DNA from: JAYENK01 sp034722035
Lineage (GTDB): Bacteria > Patescibacteriota > Patescibacteriia > Patescibacteriales > UBA12075
Assembly: GCA_034722035.1 (NCBI GenBank)
Contig: JAYENK010000029.1
Coordinates: 1-64,000, forward strand
Length of the DNA: 64,000 bases
Direction: 5' to 3'
Position numbers and translations under genes: made by a program. Below are positions 34,915 through 41,753 of this stretch, piece by piece. A model generated the notes under the pieces. That model ran no database searches and was not told the DNA's origin. It saw only the letters and a list, made by a program, of their open reading frames with translations. How positions within the stretch are numbered: position 1 is the stretch's first letter; every line of letters starts with the position of its first letter.

Positions 34915-36822
34915 ATGGATAATGTTTATCGTAGACGATTAGAATTAAACGAATGGATTATAACTACCCGCTGGTTTTATATGGTGGCGGTTTTTTTGAT
35001 TGGAATATTAGGCAACTCTTTGGTTTCTATTTTTCAAGTAAAATTTTCTTTTTTCTCAATTATTTTTTTATTATTGATTTTCCTTCTTGTCAATGCTTAT
35101 TTTTATAAGTTGATCGAGGGGATGAAGCGGCACAAGTCAGAGAAAAGATTGAAGCTTATTAGTGTTGGACAAATTGTGATTGAGTTGATAGCTTTTACTA
35201 TTGTTATGCGCTTGATTGGCGAGGAATCGTTAGCTAGCGTATTTTTCTTTTTGCCGATTATTTCTTCGGCGATTATTTTTGGCATCAGAGGAGCGGTTAT
35301 TACCGCAATAATTTCGGGAGTAATAGTAAATTTTTCCATGATTTATGGCAATTTAGATTCGGTTTTAGAGTATATCATTAGACGCAACGAGACAAATAAT
35401 TTTGATTTACTTGCTTTGCAACGGACAACGATTTCGATGATAAGCGTGATTGTCACTTCAAATTTTTATTTGGTGCTTGCGCTTGTGTCCGGTTGGAGCT
35501 TTAAATTGATTTTTAAGCGAGAGCAAAAATTGATGGCAAGCGTTGAACAGTTGACAACAGAAAAGAAAAAAGATAAAGAAGAAGTTAGTCGTCTTGATAA
35601 GAATGCTCAGCTTTTGGCGGCACAAGATAAAAAATTAAAATCGATAAATATCGAGTTAAATAAACGCCTTAATCAATTAAAAAGTTCGGAAAAATCGATC
35701 ATCCGCGCTTTTTCCGATTTGCAAACAGCTAGGAAGCGAATCGAAGAAGAAAGAAACAAAACCAGCGCTATTATTTCTAATTTTATTGATCCGATTATAG
35801 TTATTAACAATGAAGATAAAATTAATCTGTTTAATCCGGCGGCAAAAGAGGTGTTCGGTTTTGACGATAAAGATTTGGGCATGGAGATAGCTGCGAGCAA
35901 TAATTATTCGATGGATAATTTTAAGAAAATTATCGATTTTGATTTTGAAGTGAGGTCCGGTAAAGAGCTTAAAACACAGAACAAAGAAGAGGAGGAGCTT
36001 ATAATTAATGTAGCCAAACAAGAGTTGACATACAAGGTAATAACAGCGAAAGTTTTGGACGGCAACAAAAACAAATTGGGCGTAATGAAAATTTTTTATA
36101 ATTTGACGCGAGAGAAAATGATTGATAAAATGAAGTCAGAATTTATCTCTATTGCCGCTCACCAGCTCCGTACACCACTATCAGCAATTAAATGGGTAAT
36201 TAAAATGGTTTTGGATGGAGATGTCGGAAAATTAAATGACGAGCAAAAAGAATTTTTAACCAAAGGTTATGATAGCAATGAAAGGATTATCGGCTTGGTT
36301 AATGATATGCTTAATGTTTCTCGGATTGAAGAAGGGCGTTTTGGCTATTCATTTAATAAAGAAAGTTTTACTGATCTCACAGATAAAATTTTGAAGTACG
36401 TTGGGAATGCGATGGAAGCAAGAAGTATTAAGTTTGAATCAAAGATACCAAAGACATTGCCACAAGTGTATATGGATAAAATTAAAATGGACTTGGCTCT
36501 TACTAATTTGATAGAGAATGCGATTAAGTATACACCGGAACATGGTAAAATTATCTTGCAAGTTGAGGTGGGAGACAAGTTTATTAAGGTTCGAATTAAA
36601 GATAACGGCGTAGGCATTCCGAAAAAAGATCAAGAGAAATTATTTTCCAAATTTTTTCGAGCAGAAAACGTTATTCGTATGCAGACCGAGGGTTCCGGTC
36701 TGGGGCTTTTTATGGTTAGAAATATAATTAAGCGTCATGGTGGAGAGATTACTTTTGAGAGCGAAGAGGGTAAGGGGGCAGAGTTTGTATTTACTTTACC
36801 GATTAATGAAGATATAAAATAA
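34915..36822 (+). CDS. Membrane histidine kinase with PAS domain
   Basis: A 635-residue sensor kinase. The first 205 residues hold about six hydrophobic helices with short loops, resembling a membrane-embedded 6TM sensor. A coiled coil follows (about 205-290), then a PAS domain (about 290-395, IISNFIDPIIVINNEDKINLF onward). The phosphoacceptor box AAHQLRTPLS carries His416. The ATPase domain has NLIENAIKYTPEHG, KDNGVGIPKKD and GSGLGLFMVRNIIK. REC-REC genes lie on both sides, so a branched relay is likely. The start codon lies beside the predicted transcription start. Confidence 0.9.
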   Translation: MDNVYRRRLELNEWIITTRWFYMVAVFLIGILGNSLVSIFQVKFSFFSIIFLLLIFLLVNAYFYKLIEGMKRHKSEKRLKLISVGQIVIELIAFTIVMRLIGEESLASVFFFLPIISSAIIFGIRGAVITAIISGVIVNFSMIYGNLDSVLEYIIRRNETNNFDLLALQRTTISMISVIVTSNFYLVLALVSGWSFKLIFKREQKLMASVEQLTTEKKKDKEEVSRLDKNAQLLAAQDKKLKSINIELNKRLNQLKSSEKSIIRAFSDLQTARKRIEEERNKTSAIISNFIDPIIVINNEDKINLFNPAAKEVFGFDDKDLGMEIAASNNYSMDNFKKIIDFDFEVRSGKELKTQNKEEEELIINVAKQELTYKVITAKVLDGNKNKLGVMKIFYNLTREKMIDKMKSEFISIAAHQLRTPLSAIKWVIKMVLDGDVGKLNDEQKEFLTKGYDSNERIIGLVNDMLNVSRIEEGRFGYSFNKESFTDLTDKILKYVGNAMEARSIKFESKIPKTLPQVYMDKIKMDLALTNLIENAIKYTPEHGKIILQVEVGDKFIKVRIKDNGVGIPKKDQEKLFSKFFRAENVIRMQTEGSGLGLFMVRNIIKRHGGEITFESEEGKGAEFVFTLPINEDIK

Positions 36823-36831
36823 TTTAAAAAT

Positions 36832-37653
36832 ATGACAGAAGAAAAAAGTATAAAAATATTGATTATCGAAGATGAGCAATCCTTGGTTGATTTGCTTATG
36901 ACTAAGTTGAAAAAAGAAGGGTATACGCTTGAGTGTGCTTATGATGGTGAGGACGGTTTTAAGAAAATAAAAGCATGGAAACCGGAGCTAATTCTCTTGG
37001 ATATTGTAATGCCAAAAATGGACGGTTATGAAGTGTTGGAAAAAATGAACGAAGCTGGTATTAAAGTTCCGGTAATTATTATTTCTAATTCCGGTCAGCC
37101 GGTTGAAATTGAAAAAACCAAGAAGCTGGGCGCGGTCGATCATTTGATTAAAACCGAATTTAGCCCTTTAGATGTTATTGAGAAAGTACAGGCTTGTTTA
37201 TCGGGAGAGGGGTATGACGAGCTGCTTAATAGTAGGAAAACTTTGAAAGTTAAAGAGAATGAAGATGCAAAGAAGCTTGGAATTAATGTCTTATTGGTAG
37301 AGGATGATGCTTTTCTCAGAGAAATTAGTTCCAAAAAATTAACCAAAGAAGGTTATAGTGTTTATGAGGCAATTGACGGCGAAGAGGCAATAGAAGGCGT
37401 TAAAACCGTTAAACCTGACATTGTTTTATTGGATATAATTTTGCCGGCGGTTGATGGATTTCAAGTTCTTAGTTATATTCGAAAGAATGAGGACAAAAAA
37501 ATTGCCAAAGTGCCGGTAATAATGCTTTCTAATTTAGGACAAGAAGATGATATTAAAAAAGCTAAAGAAATGGGCGTAAATGATTATCTGGTAAAAGCGC
37601 ATTTTACAACCAAAGAGATAATTGGAAAGATTAATGAATTATTGAAAAAATAA
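36832..37653 (+). CDS. Tandem response-regulator protein (REC-REC)
   Basis: A paralogue of the protein at 34013 (273 residues), nine bases after the kinase and so in its operon. Domain one has IIEDEQS, LILLDIVMPKMDGYE, IIISNSGQPVEIEK and DHLIKTEF; domain two has LVEDDAF, IVLLDIILPAVDGFQ, IMLSNLGQEDDIKK and DYLVKAHF. All phosphorylation residues are kept in both domains. No output domain is present, so it must signal by protein contact or pass phosphate on. Confidence 0.9.
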   Translation: MTEEKSIKILIIEDEQSLVDLLMTKLKKEGYTLECAYDGEDGFKKIKAWKPELILLDIVMPKMDGYEVLEKMNEAGIKVPVIIISNSGQPVEIEKTKKLGAVDHLIKTEFSPLDVIEKVQACLSGEGYDELLNSRKTLKVKENEDAKKLGINVLLVEDDAFLREISSKKLTKEGYSVYEAIDGEEAIEGVKTVKPDIVLLDIILPAVDGFQVLSYIRKNEDKKIAKVPVIMLSNLGQEDDIKKAKEMGVNDYLVKAHFTTKEIIGKINELLKK

Positions 37654-37679
37654 TATTAATTATTTTTTTATTTATATCT

Positions 37680-37708
37680 GTAGAGATGCGCCGCGGTGCG
37701 TCTCTACT
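37680..37708 (+). terminator. GTAGAGA palindrome, terminator-like
   Basis: GTAGAGATGCGCC pairs with GGTGCGTCTCTAC (two G-U pairs) around a two-base loop, followed by TTTATTATT. It lies after the REC-REC operon. The sequence resembles the inner part of the stem at 8727-8790. Confidence 0.65.
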
Positions 37709-37716
37709 TTATTATT

Positions 37717-38946
37717 ATGATTAATGATAAAAAAATTGAAATATTATCTCCAGCCGGGAACATGGAAAAAATGAAAACCGCTTTATCCTTTGGCGCGGAC
37801 GCGGTTTATGCCGGAATTCCGGATTTTTCTTTGCGGGCCAGAATTAATGATTTTGATATAAATAGAATTAAAGAGGCAACAGAATATTGTCATAAATTTA
37901 ACAAAAAAATATATATTACAATAAATATTTTTGCGCACAATAAGCATATTGATAAATTGTCAGAATATATTAAAGATTTAAAAAAAATTAAAGTAGACGC
38001 ACTAATTGTCTCTGATCCAGGAATTTTGATTTTAGTGAAAGAAGTATGGCCGGATGCGAAAATTCATCTTTCAACTCAGGCAAATTGTACAAACGCATCT
38101 GCAGTAAAATTTTGGCTGGCTCAAGGCGTTAAAAGAATTATTTTAGGGAGAGAAGTGACTCTGGAGGAAATTAAGGAAATTCACAAAGCAGTGCCTAAAA
38201 TAGAACTTGAATATTTTGTGCATGGCGCAATGTGTATGGCTTATTCCGGGCGTTGTTTTTTGTCCAAAGGATTTGTTGACCGCTCGGCTAATCTAGGAGA
38301 CTGCGTTCAACCCTGTCGCTGGCGATATAAAATAAAAGCCGAAAATTATAAAGAAGAATTCGAAATTGTGGAAGAAGAACATGGGTCTTATATTTTGAAT
38401 TCTAAGGATTTGTGTCTACTTGAACATTTACAGGATTTAGCCAAAGCAGGGATAAGTAGTTTTAAGATTGAAGGACGAGCTAAGAGTGTTTATTATCAGG
38501 CAATTGTCGCTGGAATATATTCCAGTGCGAGTAAAAAAAATATTAGTTTTTATAAAAAAGAGCTTGAAACAAAATTAGTGCATCGGGGATACGCCAAGGG
38601 ATTTTTATTGGGCGAAAAAGCTGAACAAAACATAGAAAGTTCGCATAATAAATGCTCTTGGGAGTTTTGCGGACAAGTATATTCAATTAAAAATGAAAAA
38701 TTAAAAATTAAGGATTATGATAATAAAAATCTTGTTTTAATTAAAGTTCATAATTCTTTGAAGGTGGGGGACAGGGTAGAGATGGTTCGGCCGAAATATG
38801 ATATAATAAAAATGAAAGTTGATAAAATTTGGGATGCCGAAATGAAAGAAGAATTACAAGAAGCGCATGGGGGACAAAATAAAAAAGTGTTTTTGGAAGT
38901 TGAAGAAAAAGTACCGGAATACAGTGTAATAAGAAGAAAAATTTAA
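37717..38946 (+). CDS. Peptidase U32 family protein (YegQ/RlhA-like)
   Basis: About 409 residues. It starts MINDKKIEILSPAGNMEKMK, and SPAGN is the family's opening motif. The central signature EYFVHGAMCMAYSGRCFLS is clear, followed by the NLGDCVQPCRW cysteines and LNSKDLCLLEHL. U32 proteins include prephenate-dependent rRNA or tRNA hydroxylases (RlhA, TrhP) and collagenase-like proteins. The ATG at 37717 is chosen because a GTG at 37696 lies inside the preceding hairpin. A segment of about 12 codons near 38683-38718 (SIKNEKLKIKDY) is built from the AATTAAAAATTAA repeat. Confidence 0.9.
   Translation: MINDKKIEILSPAGNMEKMKTALSFGADAVYAGIPDFSLRARINDFDINRIKEATEYCHKFNKKIYITINIFAHNKHIDKLSEYIKDLKKIKVDALIVSDPGILILVKEVWPDAKIHLSTQANCTNASAVKFWLAQGVKRIILGREVTLEEIKEIHKAVPKIELEYFVHGAMCMAYSGRCFLSKGFVDRSANLGDCVQPCRWRYKIKAENYKEEFEIVEEEHGSYILNSKDLCLLEHLQDLAKAGISSFKIEGRAKSVYYQAIVAGIYSSASKKNISFYKKELETKLVHRGYAKGFLLGEKAEQNIESSHNKCSWEFCGQVYSIKNEKLKIKDYDNKNLVLIKVHNSLKVGDRVEMVRPKYDIIKMKVDKIWDAEMKEELQEAHGGQNKKVFLEVEEKVPEYSVIRRKI
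38683..38718 (+). repeat. AT repeat inside the U32 gene
   Basis: ATTCAATTAAAAATG and AAAAATTAAAAATTAAGG are variants of the intergenic AATTAAAAATTAAGAATT unit, here read in frame as Lys/Ile/Asn-rich sequence between two better conserved parts of the protein. Confidence 0.5.
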
Positions 38947-38957
38947 TTTGTTTTTTT

Positions 38958-39539
38958 ATGCTTTCATATTTAAAAGGAACAATCCAAAATAAAGGTAAAG
39001 GCTACGTGATCGTTTTAACCGGTGATATCGGCTATAAAATTTATGTGAATGACAGTATTTATGCGGAATTAGGCATTAATCAAGCCATTGAGTTTTATAT
39101 TTTCCATAACGTAAAAGAAGATGCTTCTGATCTTTATGGTTTTTATCATATGGACCAGTTGGAAATGTTTGAGCTTCTGCTTTCGATTAGCGGCGTTGGT
39201 CCCAAGTCGGCTATGGCAACACTCGGAATTGCCAGTATAGAGGACATCAAAGAATCAATAAGCCGAGGTGATTCATCTTTATTGATTAAAGTTTCCGGTA
39301 TTGGCAAAAAGACGGCGGAGCGGATTGTTTTGGAGCTTAGGGATAAGATTATTCAGATAGCAGATGACAGACAACAGGCAACAGACAACAAAAGCATTCA
39401 AGCCTCGTCTGATGAAATTGACGCATTAATGGCACTTGGTTATTCGTTGCAACAGGCGAGAGAGGCGCTTAAGAAAATTGATGTTTCGATTAAGGATAGC
39501 GGGCAGAGGATTAAGGAGGCGCTTAAGGGGTTGGGGTAG
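38958..39539 (+). CDS. ruvA: Holliday junction DNA helicase subunit RuvA
   Basis: RuvA (193 residues) binds four-way junctions and recruits RuvB. The N-terminal OB domain (1-62) is followed by two helix-hairpin-helix motifs, SISGVGPKSAMATL and VSGIGKKTAERIVLELRDK, and a C-terminal domain that would contact RuvB (EIDALMALGYSLQQAREALK). Length and layout are normal. ruvB and ruvC are not adjacent. It is followed by an AT repeat. Confidence 0.96.
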   Translation: MLSYLKGTIQNKGKGYVIVLTGDIGYKIYVNDSIYAELGINQAIEFYIFHNVKEDASDLYGFYHMDQLEMFELLLSISGVGPKSAMATLGIASIEDIKESISRGDSSLLIKVSGIGKKTAERIVLELRDKIIQIADDRQQATDNKSIQASSDEIDALMALGYSLQQAREALKKIDVSIKDSGQRIKEALKGLG

Positions 39540-39570
39540 CCAATTAAAAATTAGGAATTAAAAATTAAGA
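39540..39570. repeat. AATTAAAAATTAAGAATT-type AT repeat
   Basis: Two units fill the whole gap between ruvA and the FemAB-like gene. The AGAATG at the end of the second unit supplies the ATG of the next gene, and its AGGAATT may act as a weak Shine-Dalgarno. Confidence 0.55.
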
Positions 39571-40530
39571 ATGCGGGTAGTCGAAGTTAGTAGGGCAGAA
39601 TTAAATAGTTTTACAGCATCACAGAAACGTTCTCAGTTTTTGCAGTCTTGGGAATGGGGGGAGTTTCAGGAGAGAACGGGGAAAAAAGTGATTCGATTGG
39701 GGTTTGAAGATGATGATAAATTGTTTTTTGCGTTTACTTTAATTAAAAACAATTTACCCTTAGGGATGAATTATTTTTATTCCCCAAGAGTTGGTGTCGA
39801 AAGTTTAAACAAGGAACAAGTAGAGCTTGTCTTTAAGGAAATAAAAAAGATTGCAAAAAAAGAAAAAATATTATTTTTTAGACTAGATTTAAATAAAAAT
39901 TTAAAATTTAAAATTTTAAATTTTAAATTTAAAAAGACTATTCATGTTCAACCTGAAAAAACTTTAATTTTAAATATATCTAGATCAGGGGAGGAGCTAC
40001 TCCAAAGCATGCATAAAAAAACCAGATATAATATCAGACTAGCTGAAAAGAAGGGCGTGACAGTGAGGCAGGCGAGCGAAGCAGATTTTAATGTTTGGTG
40101 GAATATTATGAAGGAAACCAAAGAAAGAGATAATTTTCGTTTGTATTCTAAGGAGCATTATAAGAAAATGCTAAAAATTAATATTATCAAATTATATATC
40201 GCTGAATTTCAGGAGAAAATAATTGCTGGAAACATAATCGCATCTTTTGGTGACATGGCAACTTATGTTCATGGCGCGTCGTCTAATAAATATCGTAATG
40301 TGATGGCACCGTATTTATTGCAATGGGAAGCAATTAAAATAGCAAAAGAGCAGGGTTGTAAATGCTATGATTTTTATGGAATTGATGAAGATAAATGGCC
40401 GGGAGTAACACGCTTTAAACAGGGGTTTTCCGGAGAAGAAATAATTTATCCCGGAACTTTTGATTTGATTTATTATGATTTTTATTATAATTTATATCAA
40501 TTATTAAGAAAAATTAGAAGAATGGTGTAA
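39571..40530 (+). CDS. FemAB-family aminoacyltransferase
   Basis: A 319-residue protein of the FemAB/FmhB family, which adds amino acids to peptidoglycan stem peptides using aminoacyl-tRNA. Visible blocks are FLQSWEWGEFQERTGKKV, YFYSPRVGV, MHKKTRYNIRLAEKKGV (a family signature), NKYRNVMAPYLLQWEAIKIAKEQG (region) and KCYDFYGIDED. The helical arm of the staphylococcal enzymes is absent, as in many single-domain members. Around residues 107-122 the protein reads NKNLKFKILNFKFKK from an AT palindrome. It would act with the MurE-like ligase at 41754 in cell-wall building. Confidence 0.85.
   Translation: MRVVEVSRAELNSFTASQKRSQFLQSWEWGEFQERTGKKVIRLGFEDDDKLFFAFTLIKNNLPLGMNYFYSPRVGVESLNKEQVELVFKEIKKIAKKEKILFFRLDLNKNLKFKILNFKFKKTIHVQPEKTLILNISRSGEELLQSMHKKTRYNIRLAEKKGVTVRQASEADFNVWWNIMKETKERDNFRLYSKEHYKKMLKINIIKLYIAEFQEKIIAGNIIASFGDMATYVHGASSNKYRNVMAPYLLQWEAIKIAKEQGCKCYDFYGIDEDKWPGVTRFKQGFSGEEIIYPGTFDLIYYDFYYNLYQLLRKIRRMV
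39889..39935 (+). repeat. AT palindrome inside the FemAB-like gene
   Basis: Overlapping AAATTTAAAATTT and AAATTTTAAATTT units form a long AT palindrome that remains in frame and codes for a Lys/Phe/Asn/Leu run. Confidence 0.5.
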
Positions 40531-40586
40531 TTTTTTCAATCAATTCTCTTAATTATAAGCAATATTAGTCTATTTTGAGTTTGCTA

Positions 40587-40615
40587 TTGACAAAAATTAG
40601 GTTTTAGTATATAAT
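40587..40615 (+). promoter_or_regulatory. Consensus promoter of the DGR-like target gene
   Basis: A perfect TTGACA at 40587-40592 and a perfect TATAAT at 40610-40615 are exactly 17 bases apart. It is the only full-consensus promoter I found in the window. It leaves a leader of about 130 bases. Confidence 0.8.
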
Positions 40616-40667
40616 ATAAAATCTAGAAAAGCTCTTTTATATTTTAAATTTATTTTATTTTTGTAAC

Positions 40668-40751
40668 GACAAAGCCATGGTGGTCTTTGTCAGTTAATAT
40701 ATATAATCTGCGCCGCTTATATGGTGGCCGCAACAAAAAGGAGGACTTGTA
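40668..40751 (+). promoter_or_regulatory. Structured leader and strong Shine-Dalgarno
   Basis: GACAAAGCCA (40668-40677) pairs with TGGTCTTTGTC (40681-40691; one bulged T). A second weak pairing of TGCG with CGCA surrounds 40709-40733. A perfect AAGGAGG at 40738-40744 lies seven bases before the ATG, far stronger than other ribosome-binding sites in the window. Confidence 0.6.
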
Positions 40752-41417
40752 ATGAGGAAAGCAACCCTTAATCAGGTAGTAAAGATTTTGTCTATTTTTG
40801 ACGATACTCCCGTTGAACAAATACAGGAGATCTTGGGATCTGGTTTTTTGGAGGACATTCGTGATGCAGATATCAAAGAGGTTAATCGAAGTTTGTTTCG
40901 TAAAATGCTTGGTCTTAAGCCCTTGCATGTAACTAAGGACAAGTTGTTTCTCCGACTCATTTCCGATGAGTCGTTGGCTGTTAAAGCCACAGACAAAAAG
41001 AGAATCATTGCGGAAGCGAATGATGTGTTTAAATGGGTTGATCCTGATTTTAAAAACTGGGGAGCGGACGAGGTTGGGTCGGAAACAGATAAAATTCCTA
41101 CGTATATGTATGAAATGGAGAAAAATGGCAAGTTCCAAGAATTGTTTGGTTCGATCGGTGATATCAAAAAAATCTGTTTTACTCAGGAACAGATTATAAG
41201 TTTTGTAGAGAAGAGGAATAGGTTTTGGACTGACAGATATGCAATATTTTTTTTGTTTAGGTCTAAAAACACGAATTTTGAAAATACTCCTTTGGGAGAA
41301 TTTTTCGTCGCCTGCGTGAGCATGGTCTCCGTCGGCCTCTACGTCTACGTACGCCAGCTCCAGGACTCTTACGTCTGGGATTCTGGGCGCCGGCACCGGG
41401 TGGTCGTTCCGCAATAG
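40752..41417 (+). CDS. Unknown protein with hypervariable-type C-terminus (candidate DGR target)
   Basis: A 221-residue protein I can place only loosely. The N-terminal part (TLNQVVKILSIFDDTPVEQI, then LGSGFLEDIRDADIKEVNRS) resembles a domain I recall from many unnamed Patescibacteria proteins; that is memory, not a search result. The last 37 codons (41304-41414) are strikingly different: 21 end in C against about 23 of 185 before, and only 13 of 111 bases are A. Residues alternate there (SVGLYVYVRQLQDSYVW), ending RHRVVVPQ. This is what A-directed mutagenesis of AAC-rich template codons would leave. A hairpin and a reverse-transcriptase remnant follow. The tail could instead be a recombined GC-rich segment. 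Confidence 0.65.
   Translation: MRKATLNQVVKILSIFDDTPVEQIQEILGSGFLEDIRDADIKEVNRSLFRKMLGLKPLHVTKDKLFLRLISDESLAVKATDKKRIIAEANDVFKWVDPDFKNWGADEVGSETDKIPTYMYEMEKNGKFQELFGSIGDIKKICFTQEQIISFVEKRNRFWTDRYAIFFLFRSKNTNFENTPLGEFFVACVSMVSVGLYVYVRQLQDSYVWDSGRRHRVVVPQ
41304..41414 (+). other. Candidate variable region (VR) of a diversity-generating retroelement
   Basis: Adenine makes up 13 of 111 bases in a window where A is roughly a third. Codons GTC, GCC, TGC, AGC, TCC, GGC, CTC, TAC, CGC, GAC and CAC all occur; each is one or two A-substitutions from AAC. The segment ends at the stop codon, as DGR variable regions typically do. The matching template repeat was not found in the window. Confidence 0.55.
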
Positions 41418-41425
41418 TGGATGTT

Positions 41426-41467
41426 CCCTCGAATTCTTTAACACTTGGAATTCGGGGGATTTTTTTT
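41426..41467 (+). terminator. Strong hairpin directly after the candidate VR gene
   Basis: CCCTCGAATTC (41426-41436) pairs with GAATTCGGGGG (41448-41458; one T-G pair) around an 11-base loop and is followed by eight T. It is a good intrinsic terminator. A stem-loop just after the VR is also a known accessory feature of DGRs. Confidence 0.8.
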
Positions 41468-41484
41468 GTAATAATGTAGTCTTT

Positions 41485-41703
41485 CAAAAAATTCTTGGTT
41501 ACGGCTTTGGGTTGAGATTGCTCGAAAATATTTTGAGAACCAAAACTAAAAAGCGAATGTTTAATAAAGTTTCTAAAAAATATGAATTATTGCAAAAGGA
41601 TTTGTTGCCAGAAGAATAGTATTATCAAAGTATTGAATCTTATTTAGGAATGTTAAAACATTGCAACGGACATAATATTGCAGAAATATTAAAAAAATAT
41701 TAA
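41485..41703 (+). pseudogene. C-terminal remnant of a reverse transcriptase (DGR/retron-group II-like)
   Basis: One frame reads QKILGYGFGLRLL, then ILRTKTKKRMFNKVSKKYELL, an in-frame TAG at 41617-41619, and YYQSIESYLGMLKHCNGHN up to the TAA at 41703. FLGY...LRxxTxxR followed by a SxxSYLGxLKHxN tail is the pattern of the last reverse-transcriptase motif and thumb in DGR and related enzymes. The catalytic YxDD half is absent, and no start signal precedes it. TAG is an ordinary stop elsewhere in this window (40752 gene, leuS), so this is a dead, 5'-deleted copy. The enzyme class (DGR or group II-like) is inferred. Confidence 0.6.
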
Positions 41704-41707
41704 GATG

Positions 41708-41716
41708 TGTTATAAT
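41708..41716 (+). promoter_or_regulatory. Extended -10 promoter of the Mur ligase gene
   Basis: TGTTATAAT begins five bases after the remnant's stop and lies 37 bases before the ATG at 41754. No clear -35 is seen. Confidence 0.5.
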
Positions 41717-41753
41717 GTAAATAATGATAATTTTAATATTATAAATTATAGCT

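Noticed and set aside
40650..41444. A long minus-strand frame (264 codons) opposite the candidate DGR target gene
   Set aside because: It is the shadow of the plus-strand gene, which has a consensus promoter, a perfect Shine-Dalgarno and a terminator; the minus frame has none of these.
41617..41619. Reading TAG as an amino acid in the reverse-transcriptase remnant
   Set aside because: TAG ends other genes here (40752 gene, leuS), the 5' half of the enzyme is missing, and no start is visible, so decay is simpler.
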